A stretch of DNA of 64,000 nt from Urechis unicinctus (taxonomy: Eukaryota; Annelida; Polychaeta; Xenopneusta; Urechidae), in the NCBI GenBank assembly GCA_034190875.2, contig CM067346.1, positions 46,202,432 through 46,266,431 on the forward strand, given 5' to 3'. The first letter of the stretch is position 1. Each line of letters begins with the position of its first letter. This document shows, piece by piece, positions 51,183 through 64,000 of the stretch. Both the position numbers and the translations under genes were made by a program. The notes beneath the pieces are model-generated. The model was not told the origin of the DNA, searched no databases, and worked only from the letters and a program-made list of their open reading frames with translations.

Positions 51183-52860
51183 CTATTCCCAGTATTTTTC
51201 TAGCCGGGAACTGATCTGTTTTGCAGTCGACATGTTTCCATTCAGCTTAATTGTGCAACTCAATTCTGCATCCAAGTTCATGGTACCAGAGTACGTGGAC
51301 CAGAACAAATGCTTGAATAGCTAGTAATTATATTCGACCCAATAGCTCATTATTAGAGTAGACTTAATAAATGTATAATATTTGATTATTACACTGGACT
51401 GCACTGGAGTTTTTACATCACAAATGGGTCATGAGTGAAAATACAGCTTTAAACACAGCTGCTGTCCGAGGCTACCATCAGATTAGTCCTATGTGTTCAA
51501 CTATTCCCTTCATTACAGACTCATCTGTCCTTAAGCCAAATGGTGAAACAGAATACTGATTTTCAACTGCACCGTTCCTCCACTACGTGGAGGGCCAGAC
51601 AATTTAATTCAACTGCATCTAGTTCAATGAGCCTCAGTTGAACTTTGCACACGTTACTTCAATTTAATCTGAAGAATTAAACATAAACAGATGAATTATT
51701 TTATGCTGTCAATGCTCATTTGAATCCTTACCGCAGCCACAACAGCATTGAGCCAACCTTTGCCCTGAGCTTGATCATGCAAACAAACCATTCTTTCTTG
51801 TATCCAAATGCATATATGGTGCGTGAATTATAATGTCAAATAATTGTAGATAACAACAGAATGCTTCACAAAGCAAACTGCGTCTTGCAGTTCCAAGTGG
51901 ATGTATCAAAAAAGAAAAAGGGTGCAAACAGCCATGAACTAGTTTTGACTCGGACTGCATGTCAGCCTTACTTAACTGATGTAGCACCATTCTGTACTCT
52001 CTCAGGAGGTGGCTCAAATAGTTTGGGGTGAATTAATGATGAGCTAACTCAATTAGTCGTGTTAAGGCCCAGTTACAGCCCTATATTGGAAAAAAACTTG
52101 TTTGTCCCATCCATAACATATAATTTTCTTTAATTTGTTATGGTTCATTTGTAAAAAGAGTTTGATTTTTTTGGTGAACGCCACCTTTAGATATGACTGA
52201 AGAGGCCCACCATTACCAGTGTATTATTGGGCATATTGACAGTATAAAAACTTTTCCAACAAAAAGTTATGGACAGTTGGGATTTTCATAAACATATCTT
52301 TTATTGGAGTATTCAAACTATCAAAATATCTCCAGCAAACGAGTGTTCATATCATAGGCTTAGCCAGGCAACCGTCAAGCTGTCATTACGACGGCCAATT
52401 TCAAATGACGAGTCTTTTTTTCATAACGATGTCCCAAACAACCGCGCATTGTTTTGGATTTTTAAGTTATTAAGTGTGGTATCCAAAAACATAATGCTGT
52501 GCAGTCATAATGCTATATTTACTTCATTATGAAACGAAATATCATTGGTCGAGAGCGTCATGTGACACAATGTTTTCATGCAGTTGAGCGAGTTTCAATG
52601 TAAACATTTATGAGATGGGGCGTGATTTTAGTTGATTTGCGATCTCCTAGCCAGTGTTGGAAACTTCAACACCCACTTTTAAATTTCTGGCTAACCCTCT
52701 GGTTCATATGTCATGCAAGAAAAATTGCTTGCCTGATCATTTGAATGATTTTTTTTTCAACTTCTGCTATGATAGAGTTGAAAATATGGACTGGACGAAG
52801 GACATGTACTGTAGTTATGACATGACTGACATCCAGGAAACAATTTATAGAATACACAGG

Positions 52861-54395
<1,535 letters not shown>

Positions 54396-54523
54396 CCCAG
54401 GTATGTATCATCTTTGATTGCGTTTCACTATAAGTAGGGCTGTCAGTGATTTTTTTCAAATTCATTGGATCTTGTTGAAATTATAAATGACGATAGGTAT
54501 ACTCATGAGGATGCTTAAAAGGT

Positions 54524-55442
54524 ATGTTTCATTTTTTTAAGTCAATTAGAAAAAAAGTTACTGAGGTTTCAATTTCCATGGTATTGCTCGGTTTTGTGCC
54601 AGAATTCTACGGTAAGGGATAACAGACACTTTTCATGTCTTATATTTTGAATATCATAGTGAAATTATACCGCAAGAAATGTACAATGTAGAGGATTCTA
54701 ATAAGCTATGTTTCATTTTTTTAAATCAATTAGTAAAAAAGTTATTGAGGTTTCAAATTCCATGGAATTGCTCGGTTTTGTGCCAGAATTCCACGGTAAG
54801 GGATAACAGCCACTTTCTATGTCTTATATCTAGAATATCATAGTGAAATTATACCAAAAGAAATGTACAATGTAGAGTATTCTAATAAGCTATGTTTCAT
54901 TTTTTTAAATCAATTAGTAAAAAAAGTTATTGAGGTTTCAAATTCCATGGAATTGCTCGGCTTTGTGCCAGAATTCTATGGTAAGGGATAACAGCCACTT
55001 TCTATGTCTTATATCTAGAATATCATAGTGAAATTATTCCAAAAGAAATATACAATGTAGAGGATTCTAATAAGCTGTTTCATTTTTTTAAATCAATTAT
55101 TAAAACAGTTATTGAGGATTTAAATTTCATGGAATTGTCAGTTTTTTTGAGCCAAAATTGACAGGATGACAGCCACTTTTCACTTTTCCAGATACCTGTC
55201 TTAAATTGACAAACAATGCTTATACTATTGCAACCAGACACCTGTCTGAAATTACCAAACAAGGCTTAATTTATTGCAACCAGACACCTGTCTGAAATTG
55301 CCAAACATAATTTCACTATGATAGTCAAAATATAAGACATGAAAAATGTCTGTTATCCATTAATTACCGTAGAATTCTGGCACAAAACCGAGCAGTACCA
55401 TGGAAATTGAAACCTCAATAACTTTTTTTCTAATTGACTATT
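54524..55442. mobile_element. Inverted-repeat element with internal 184-bp tandem units
   Basis: Three full units of exactly 184 bases start at 54524, 54708 and 54892 (each ATGTTTCATTTTTTTAA), and a fourth, truncated, at about 55076. Then come two and a half units of 46 bases (CCAGACACCTGTCTGAAATT) at 55188, 55234 and 55280. From 55304 to 55442 the sequence is the reverse complement of unit 1 (about 54536-54670) with few differences, sharing CTCGGTTTTGTGCCAGAATT. The outer edges read AGTCAATTAG and CTAATTGACT. No protein is encoded. The plan (inverted ends, internal tandem core) recalls miniature elements such as bivalve pearl elements or foldback transposons. Confidence 0.7.
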
Positions 55443-55482
55443 ACTTGACCCAGACTCTTTCGTAAAATGCTACAGCTATAGG

Positions 55483-58400
55483 CAGGTCAAAGACGACCGC
55501 AGAAGGAAGTACTATGATCGTTCCTAGTACGGCGTACTTGGTTTGAAGTATGCATACATAAACATTAATTTTTTCAACTGTTTTGCAAATTGTGACATTA
55601 TTTACTGAGATTTGGTTGGGTTAAATCGTGGAAACCCTCTTAGTAGTCACAGCCTCGATTTGGGACCATATTTAGCGTTGCCCATGTACGAGAAGGCTTT
55701 TCTACGCGTTTTCAAACTTTAGTTCGGCGGCCATCGCGTGTCTTTTCCGACGATTGATGAGGCAAAAATCCTTTTTGAATCAGTCTGGCAAAGTAAAGAA
55801 CTTACTTTTTGCGGAGCATAGTTTGTCTAGATTATATGAAATACTGTTTAGTGAAAATTGTATGGCATATTTGTGACTTATGGATGATAACATCACACCC
55901 CATGTCAATCCATTTGCACAACCGATATTTGCGTACTCCAATCGAAGTACGCCGTACCATGGTGGTTTCAAACTTCGCTTGTTGTCTACCCGGGTCTGAT
56001 TGAGAGTGTTCATATACGCATTCAGTTGTGTTCAAAATTGAATGGTCTTCTCAAATAGAATAACAAAGCAGCCAGGTGTTTGATATTGAACAGAATGCCC
56101 CCAAAAATACCACAACAGTAAGTTTTCATACTTTTGTTGACCTGTTCTGTTTGTGTTTTTGAAAACTTTTGTTTATGTTTTAACTGGATGTTAGGTTATT
56201 ATTTAAGGCTTAACAGATGGAAATGAGCATCATTACATATGTAATGAACATTATCATTTTAGAATACTTAAGGTTTACCAGATATGGAATGGAATGTTAA
56301 AAAAAACCAGGGTCAGCGATCATGTTGTATTGATATTGACTATGCTTTATTACAATTAATTCCATAGCAATGTGGACAGTGGTCATAAGATCATTCCTCA
56401 TCGGTAAACTTCATGATGGTTTTTTATTCTACATGCTGCTAATAATTGAGTTTCTATCGGCCAAATCATATGCCTTTAATCATATGCAATATATCATGCA
56501 GATCCATATTTTGATAAGAAGTGGAGGAACAGCAATGTTTGAGTTAATTTTATTTTAGAAATAATTCTCAAGTAGCAAATTGTGTTCAAAATCACATACA
56601 TATAATATTCGTTATTACATAATAGGATACCGAGTAATCCCGAGTGCAGGTACACTACCAATCAATTACCAGTATCACAATGAGGCAGATAATGATAACA
56701 ACTATAGAAATGTTAATTATTGTTATGACTGTTTGACAGCTAAAGGTATATGTATGATGTTGATGCAATAAGTGTGATACAAAACTATGATATGTCTAGG
56801 ACAGGTTACACAACGCAGGATAAAGCTACTTTAATAGGTCATGACACAGATAGGATTAATTGATATACCTATACATGTACAGACATACATATGACAACAG
56901 TGAGTGTTGAATGACAAAACTAGAGGAAAGCATGTACAAAAGGTGGGATGGCATTGAAAACGGAAGGGGGGGGGGGGGTTGGGAGTGCAAATTGATGTGA
57001 TCTCGTTGAAATCTAAATGCAAAAGACAAAGTAGTGCTGGTTACCTGACCATATCCGCGCGGGATTTAATTGGGGCAGCCTCTTCCCTTCTAAAGAGAAA
57101 AGATAAGGACTTATGCGATAACGTTTACAAATTCGACAAATTCAACCTATGTTTTCATGAAAATGGAATCCAGAATAAAATATTCTCTCTCTCTCTGTTG
57201 TTTGGAATGGAATATATTGGAAAAAATTACTTAAACTTTCAGAGATCCCAAGTGGAAACACCACACAGGTAAAATACATATTGCATACATAGCTGATGAA
57301 TGCCGCGAGAGCGGAAACGAGAGGAAGAGAATAATATGCACAAAGTCTTACGAACTTGTTCAGCGGTGTGAGGGCAATATTCTGGTTGAGTATATAGACG
57401 AGAACAGGCAAGACCTGGTACACCCCTCACAGGAATAGTTTCTTCATTGAGAGAGCTGTAACCAACTTTCAGCGGCTGGGAAGGCGGCTCCATGGACTCA
57501 TCACTAACGGCTGAAGGAATGTTCAAGTCTTGATAGATTTCATCCACTTCGTCAATGCATGATTGACAGAACTTAGTAGCAGTTTGTGTGTAATGGACAG
57601 ATTCTGTTTTTCTTTGACACAACTTGGAAATTTTAATTTCAGGTTGGAAATTTTAATTTCAGGTTTCCAGTTTCCAAACATCCTCATTGTGATTGAAGGC
57701 TTTCAGAAGAACACCGTTTTGAAAATGGCTCGGCCCATAGCTGTTCCATTCTGAAAAAAAAACCAGTAAATCAGATACTGTCTAGTCAAATACATAACAT
57801 TAAATATTATAATCTATGTTTAAGTACACAACACAAACCAGCAACTCCTGTGAGATTGTTTTATATCACCCTCTACTAATAGACTAAATCATATTCGGTT
57901 GGAAATATTGACATTGTCACTTCAAGCCGTGCACGACAAATTCCAAAACAAATTATCTTATAACTTGCGATTCGGTCGTATGTCATTCTTTTATCTGTAT
58001 ACGATCTACTATCAGAATATGGCACCAATTCAAAAGGAAGCACACCATACTTCGATTTAAGTACGATCGCATCACTACGCCATTGTTTCAGAAAAATCAT
58101 TCAACAGGGGTGTTACATTATTAGCGATAGCTCATTAATATGCCATAGAATTTTGAATAACATATAATGTATCATTAGATGATATACTTGCAAATTAGAA
58201 AACATAGACCTTACCTCTGCCATGTTGGTGTGTGTACAAAATTTAAACCATGAACGCAGAAAAACTTGAAGTCGTTGTCGAATAATGGAAGTGAAAACTC
58301 TTCTTGTGAAGGCCCAATATCGCCCACAACAACAGATTTGGTTTCAAATGTAGGCCATAATATATTTGCATAATTAAATTGTTCAAAGCCAATCACATTT

Positions 58401-58545
58401 CAGAAAATAATGTCATAAAATGCAAAACAGCAGAGGGCGGTGGCACGACTATCTTGCGTACCTCAATCGAAGTGCGCCGTACTGGGAACGAGGTACGTAC
58501 CTCGATCGAGGTACGTACTTCGTTCTGCGGTCAGTCCGCGACCTG
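55483..58545. mobile_element. Candidate 3-kb element with terminal inverted repeats
   Basis: Left end (about 55483-55555) and reversed right end (about 58455-58545) share CAGGTC, GACCGCAGAA.GAAGTAC, GTTCC.AGTACGGCG and a CTT...TTGAAGTATGC / CTT...TTGAGGTACGC tail. The right copy has an extra palindromic stretch (GTACCTCGATCGAGGTAC). A third partial copy of the inner half lies at 55930-55963, reversed. Between the ends is a minus-strand frame at 57239-57622. No transposase was recognised. Alternatively these are separate short MITEs of one family. Confidence 0.45.
57239..57622 (-). CDS. Unrecognised protein-like reading frame within the candidate 3-kb element
   Basis: The 127-codon frame contains KFCQSCIDEVDEIYQDLNIP and EPPSQPLKVGYSSLNEETIP followed by VRGVPGLACSRLYTQPEY. 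The first 65 residues have balanced composition with Cys and acidic residues and look coding. A possible donor (TTC-GTAAGA) lies near 57350 and a weak acceptor (TTTCCAAG) near 57632. It may be an exon of a transposon protein, of a gene nested in the interval, or chance. I do not assign a function. Confidence 0.3.
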   Translation of the reverse strand: MCQRKTESVHYTQTATKFCQSCIDEVDEIYQDLNIPSAVSDESMEPPSQPLKVGYSSLNEETIPVRGVPGLACSRLYTQPEYCPHTAEQVRKTLCILFSSSRFRSRGIHQLCMQYVFYLCGVSTWDL

Positions 58546-59550
58546 ATAGGGCTCAAGCTCTGGCTGGTGGGATTTGAGGTAACTGAAAGTTGCCTCCCTC
58601 CCCTCCTCTTTCCACTTATCTATTATTGCCTTGATATACATACCAATTCCCAAACGAAAATACGCTTATCAACTATTGTCCAATAGTTATCAGCAATAGC
58701 AAGTCTTGACGAAAAACAGGCAAATAAAATATCCTAGCGGTACCAAGACCAATAAAAATCCTCAGGGCCAGACTAGGGCAGTACAACTTATTTGTCACAC
58801 CCTTTATAAGATTGGTGAAATATATATACACCGCGTCAAGTAACGATGAGAGATAAATGGTTCGATTAAACCAGTGATGGTTTAAAGTCAGTGGTCACTC
58901 GCGTCTTCACGCAAAAAAAGTTGTCAGAGAGAGATTCTAATGCGAATTGTTTAACCGCAATGGTTATGAATATTGACGTGGCAATACGCAACTTATATAA
59001 GGCTGGAGTGAACTCATGATATACTCGGGATGTACTCCGTGAACGAATCTGACACAAAACGTGGTTAACAGAATCTCTTTGATGTGTTAAATCTGGGTGG
59101 TGCCCTTGGCGACGAGCAGCTCGCGCAACGCTCGACGTAACTGCTGGCAGCTCAACATCTACTCCGTGAACCCTAACTGCCGAATTCCACGCGCTAGCGC
59201 AAGCGGCATATTGCCTTTGAAGGTACTGGCCTGTAACGGATAATTTTTTTGAATCCACAACCCCAAATAAATAAATTAAGTACCATATTAAGTTCAAGAA
59301 TCGAATAATTCCTTAAATCACATAATGCTGATAAGGCAAGCTATACGCTCTCCCGGCGCGGGCTTGACAAAATCGAACATTTTAAAGTCTAAAATACGAC
59401 AATTCAACAAGAAGGCACTAACTTAACGTTTCTAAGTATAATACATGCATGTAGCAAACAAGCTGGTTAAAACAGAGCCCATGTGTGCTCTTAAAATAAA
59501 AATAACGCAGGCGTGACTGACCGTGCGTACAAGAAAATTCTGCCTTGCTA

Positions 59551-59571
59551 TTCGCACGGTCACCGTGCGAA
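59551..59571. repeat. 21-bp palindrome
   Basis: TTCGCACGGT-C-ACCGTGCGAA is self-complementary apart from the central base. GTGCGAATTGACC and TTGCGAATTGAC follow as a short tandem. It sits 140 bases before the THAP-domain frame and may be part of the end of the same element. Confidence 0.8.
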
Positions 59572-59711
59572 TTGACCTTGCGAATTGACTTTGAACACAC
59601 CTTAGCAACCAACCCGCCGCCATCTTGGAAACAAGCGAACGCTGTTAGCTGTGGAAAGCTGTCGCTAGTATTACCCTCATTTGTAGCGTATCGTTATAAT
59701 ATAACTTTGCA

Positions 59712-59876
59712 ATGGTTAAGCGGTGTGCATGGGGTACATGCCACAGTGATAGTCGGTATCCTGAGCGGTTTGAATCATCAGATGGCAAGCCGATAGGATT
59801 TATTCCATTCCCACGCCCGAAACGAAACGAAGCTAGTTGTCGAGAGTGGATAAAACGATGCGGCCGCCCACACTGA
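59712..59876 (+). pseudogene. THAP-domain gene or transposon fragment
   Basis: The 54-codon frame starts MVKRCAWGTCHSDSRYPERF and continues IGFIPFPRPKRNEASCREWI then KRCGRPH before a stop. It has the THAP zinc-finger plan: C-x4-C near the N-terminus, FIPFP, the conserved Trp and a C-x3-H. THAP domains bind DNA and occur in P-element-type transposases and host regulators. A following Y-V-C-T-S stretch in another frame near 59920-59945 resembles the next THAP segment, so the copy is decayed or truncated. The start ATG has AAGATGGCGGC-type sequence (minus strand) about 90 bases upstream. No downstream exon was identified. Confidence 0.6.
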
Positions 59877-60049
59877 TCCTAACACAGCAAACTACTAAGC
59901 AAACGATTTAGGTTCTTGCAAATATGTGTGTACATCAGTCACATAGATGTGGGCCAGGGTTCCTAATATTTCGGACATGGTTTTGAAATCTGGTACTAAT
60001 CTTTCTACAAAAAGGAACACATCTTAGGGAAAATTTTGTTTATGTAGGC

Positions 60050-60732
60050 CACCAACTTGAGTGTGTGGATAATTACCCTTATCCTGGAATAAACTTCACC
60101 ACTAATGGTAAACTGAAGGACTCTGTTGATACCCTTTACCATAAAAGCCTTAAGGCCCTATACAAACTAAACAAACTCCTGGGTCATAACTATAATATAT
60201 GCACCATGATGCATATATTCGATCATACCATAAAACCATACTACTGTATGGTTCTGAAGTGTGGGGAGTAGATGATATTGGACTGACCCAGTCACGATCC
60301 CCAAATGCATTTGAACAAAATCTGGATAATAATAAACTTTCTCAGAGTTAAAATTCTACAGGAGAATACTACATGTAAAGAGACACCTCATAAAACGAAA
60401 AAGTCATGGTTTGGAAAATTATCATCAATATTGGAGCACATACATCTACAATACAACAACATTAACGTGCCTGAGAACAAAATAAAGATATTTGCGAAAA
60501 GAGCTGAAGGTGCTATGAAAACCCTCAATGAAAAATTCTGGCGCAACATACTCAACAACACTAACAGCCTATCTGGAAGACAAGAGGGAAATATATTGAG
60601 AACCTACAAACTTTTCAAACAACACTTTGGACTCGAGGAATACTTACTAAATATAGACAATATCAACCACAGAACTGCAGTATCACAACTACGCCTGAGC
60701 TCGCATCCATTAAGTATAGAAATTACTCATTG
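60050..60732 (+). mobile_element. LINE fragment (end of reverse transcriptase and C-terminal region)
   Basis: The first part reads VDNYPYPGINFTTNGKLKDS and then ALYKLNKLLGHNY and MMHIFDHTIKP, typical of the last reverse transcriptase segment of CR1/jockey-like non-LTR elements, which continue LLYGSEVWG. That motif is present here but in a shifted frame near 60235-60270. A later frame (60305-60757) has KKSWFGKLSSIL, LRTYKLFKQHFGLEEYL and HRTAVSQLRLSSHPLSIE, the usual C-terminal region before a CCHC motif, which is missing. It is 5'- and 3'-truncated with at least two frame changes and one stop, so it is dead. Confidence 0.75.
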
Positions 60733-60733
60733 T

Positions 60734-60845
60734 CATTGTATCCCATGGCGAATGTAAACAACAAAGTCACAAAAAGGTGCACCAACAACTGTCCCTGGAC
60801 CTGATACCAATAGTGATGGTTTTTGATTAGCCTTGGGATACAATG
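60734..60845. mobile_element. Small inverted-repeat insertion at the LINE fragment's 3' end
   Basis: CATTGTATCCCATGGC at 60734-60749 is inverted at 60830-60845 (GCCTTGGGATACAATG). About 112 bases in all. It lies exactly where LINE homology stops, so it may have interrupted the LINE. Confidence 0.45.
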
Positions 60846-62404
60846 GAACTCACGGGAATCGACATAGTTTGCTATTTTAATCCGATAACTCTAACAGTAA
60901 TGAGATTCATGTATCAATGACGCGGCGAGGTAAATCACATAACCGACTCCTCGCCCCTGGTGGCCCCCGCCGAAGGATGCTGCGTCTTCTTTCGTTGCAG
61001 CGCGTGCTTGGTTGTACATGATGCTACTTAGATGTGTATTAGAAAAGAAATTGGTCGAGGTTTGTTTGAATGGATTTTTTTATATTATTTACTTGTTAAG
61101 TTGAGGAGCTCATACCAGATATTTACTGTGACAAACACACCTTAGTATTTCGATTATGACCGGTCACGAAGCCGTGCCCGCTTGTTTTTATTGTGGGACC
61201 AGCTTCTTGAAGTTCCTACACAGCCTCTAAAAAATCGTCGACATTTTCGCGGTAGCTTGTCTCCACATAGCAACAGTAACCAAGGTGGGCGGAGCATGGG
61301 GAAAGGTCATATTGACTTCGTTTGGTTTAACAACTTTAACCGGAAGTAACCGGCGTGCGTCGTATTACTGTCCACCACCCAGTCAGCCGCTACACAATCG
61401 ACTTGCCCCAGGAAATTCGGCGATACTACGCTACGATAGTATATGTAATGTCCAACGCTATATTTAACCTTAATATAGTCAAAGGGCAATTTAATTCCAA
61501 CAAACCCCCACAATTTTTTTTTTGGGTTGCATATGAAAAAAGAATATTAAGTCATCGATTGTAATGACATCTAACAATGTTGTAAATTCTTATACACATC
61601 GAAAGCCTGAGAAATGACTGACGTGACTCATCTTATTGCAATCTTTAGTTGCACATTTCAAAAGTTACAGTCTTAGAAAAGCTATTATTTTTAAAACCCA
61701 CAAGAGCTTACAGGTGAATGAAATGATAAAGTTGCTCACGCTTACCTGTGATCGAGGTTAACCAGTTCCGGTCACCAATTGTTACACATCTCATTGAATA
61801 ATCTATCACATAAATAAGGACAAATGTTTTCATTTCAAAGATTCGAATAAAATTTAAAGACATTGAAATTAAGATGCATATTACCTCTCTGTTGCGAGCA
61901 CAGTGCGGCAAACTGATCTGTCTTCGCATTACTAGCATAATAAAGACAGCTCTCACGAGTTGTTCGTTTCATTCGACAGACCCCTCTCAACGTTTCATTG
62001 TTTTGGCTCTTTTGTTGTTGTTATATTAACTGTGTATGATGGTATGTATGAACAATGTATGAGAGATGAGTAATTGAAACAAACGTTGCATCGTGCTGTG
62101 ATAAATCCAGCTTCATTTAGCATCATCTACCTCCCCTAGATATTGAAGCATCATCATGATATTTACACAAAAAAACGCACGATTGGTCTTTGCGTCCAAT
62201 ATTACTATATAAAGGGCGTGGAGTTGGCGGTTTAAAACATGAGTGAAAAAGGACAAATTTATTTTCCATCAATCCAAGAATGAATAACTACAAAAAGACA
62301 ACTACCATTTACTTCTTTAAATTTTTAGACATTTTACATATAGTTTTTTTGTAATTTTGCAACAACCTGTCACGATATATTCAACGAGAGAGCCGATGCC
62401 TCAT

Positions 62405-62462
62405 AGTAAGTATATGGTTTAACGGCACACCAACACTAGTGTGTAATATGGTGCCTACAAAG
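62405..62462 (+). repeat. Dispersed repeat, copy 3 of 3
   Basis: It reads AGTAAGTATATGGTTTAACG, GCACACCAACACTAGTGTG and TAATATGGTGCCTACAAAG, matching the two other copies in the window. Confidence 0.7.
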
Positions 62463-64000
62463 ATGGGGGAAATACAAATACGAATAAATAAGAACTAATG
62501 TAGGTGTAAGGAAACTAAAATTAAACTCTCTGTTATTGTATAAATATAATTGATTTATGCGAAATTCGTGAGAAAATATCATTTGAAATCTGAAAAAGTC
62601 CAATTTCTCTAATGATACCACGCATCTTTGATGAATCAATGCTTTCGAACAATTCATAAAGATTTTGAACACGGAAGAAGCGATAAGAACGGCATATGCA
62701 ACGAGAATGTGCTTCAATAATAATGTCATCACCCACCAGAAAAACCATCATGATTTCCCTACTCTAACATTATGATATATAATATCATAATGCAAGGGAG
62801 ATCACAAATCATAATGTCCGAACTCGAGTGGCTGTGGGCAAGAATATCCTCCTCGCTGTCCCTTCAGCTGTGTGACCACATAGCACAGACACCCAAGTCA
62901 ATTCATTCAACGAGCGCGTTTGGCAGTGTTCAGTTTCGCCCGACTCATTGTGTATATATATTATACATGTCGCTCGGGGAACACGCTCGGGGAATGAATA
63001 GACATGGGTCCATGTGTCTTGTGACAACACCTGGTAGCTGTTTCTGCGTTGTTTCAGCGTTCTGGAATTCGCTTCAATCAATGCTTCGATCAGTTCTGAT
63101 AACTACTTCCACGCGTAAGTGAAGAAAAATAAAATAAAAAAGTTTTATTCAGTTACTAAAATGACAAGATCACGCCTGAAACCGGAGGCTATCTTGTTGA
63201 CCTGAAGTAACACAAATACTCTGACTTTATTTGGCCCAAAAATAAAAGTCAGCTTTAAAAATTGCCTGCTATGAACATGAAAATCACGTGTCGTCCCCTT
63301 AATTAATTTGGTGTACCTTTCATACATTCAATAGAATGAATAAATCAAAGACGAAATTTCACGATCAGCAACATCCTCCCACAGGATTTCTTTCGTTTAA
63401 GGATGGAAATGATGGGCGTCTTCTTCTACAGGATGTCCTATTCACGGATCGTCATCGGTTGTATTTTTCAGGTAGTGATTCGTGTACTCTCGCGCTTTCT
63501 CGCTAAATCACAAGAATGTAAGACAGAGAAGTACATGTTTACGTGGTCAGTCTTTATCCCAGGCGCTCGGTTCCCAGTATCATGCTTCCGAGCAAACATA
63601 TACTTATGTGCCAGATAAAGCAGCTCGGACGTCTAATCAATCGGGAACCGAGCGCCCACATATATCTTTCAAGGTATGACAAGTTATAATAAGATATCCT
63701 TTGAGGGTTACTTATATGTGTGAATAAACAGTCGTAGAGTCAAAAAGGCGATATAAGGTGAAACGAATACCGGTAGGAGTCTTTGGCTTGTAGCGATAGA
63801 TGTCGCCAATCCTGCCCCATTAATCTACTGATCTGCGACGTGTGAGTACCCATGTGTTTCCTTGAATCACACGTGAGATACATAAACACTGGCAACATGT
63901 AGAAGCCTATATATTTAGTGGATGGTATCTTTATTTAGTTACAGATTCCTAGAATAAGACGCTACATACGCGATATATTCCCTGCGATGCATGCGGCTGA

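Noticed and set aside
58866-59297. 143-codon minus-strand frame
   Set aside because: No recognisable domain, repeats or splice-supported partner; composition looks random.
59432-59623. Minus-strand frame starting MAAGW from an AAGATGGCGGC sequence, considered as Xrn2 exon 1
   Set aside because: It does not resemble MGVPAFFRWLS and has no phase-0 donor at the expected place.

Overview
This is animal nuclear DNA. It holds two intron-containing genes on the minus strand, sparse coding, GT-AG introns, long microsatellites and minisatellites, and fragments of DNA transposons and a LINE. The proteins point to a bilaterian invertebrate, probably marine. I cannot name the species. No bacterial, viral or CRISPR features were seen.

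Layout from low to high coordinates. 1-3245 is the downstream flank of a homeobox gene. 3246-8972 is an NK2-class homeobox gene of the Nkx2.1/Nkx2.4 (TTF-1, scarecrow) type in two coding exons, with a TN (eh1-like) repressor motif, an NK2 homeodomain and an NK2-specific domain. 8973-29554 is a 20.6-kb intergenic interval rich in tandem repeats: TATG tetranucleotides followed by ~20-bp and 45-bp arrays, a 17-bp array, a GA tract, a 21-bp array open on both strands, and several long poly-G tracts. 29555-50846 is the nuclear 5'-3' exoribonuclease Xrn2/Rat1. I reconstructed 29 coding exons with consistent phases, giving 993 residues. Exon 1 (about 25 residues) was not found and is probably beyond 64000. 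From 50847 to the end the sequence is presumably intron 1 or upstream DNA. It carries a hAT-like remnant, an inverted-repeat element with internal 184-bp tandem units, a candidate 3-kb terminal-inverted-repeat element, a THAP-domain fragment and a LINE fragment.

The main biological point is linkage. In human 20p11, XRN2 sits next to NKX2-4, NKX2-2 and PAX1, part of the deuterostome pharyngeal gene cluster. The same Nkx2.1/2.4-Xrn2 adjacency is seen here, with both genes in tandem orientation. Xrn2 is a housekeeping gene for transcription termination and RNA decay, and Nkx2.1 is a developmental regulator, so the linkage is more likely regulatory than functional. The 13-kb outlier intron near the 3' end of Xrn2 and the 20.6-kb intergenic interval are the natural places for Nkx2.1 enhancers.

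Points to check: one extra base in Xrn2 exon 9 directly before the codon for a catalytic aspartate; four Xrn2 splice donors with the unusual form GTCAGT; a 95-codon intronless reading frame inside the 13-kb intron; several repeat families with more than one copy in the window.
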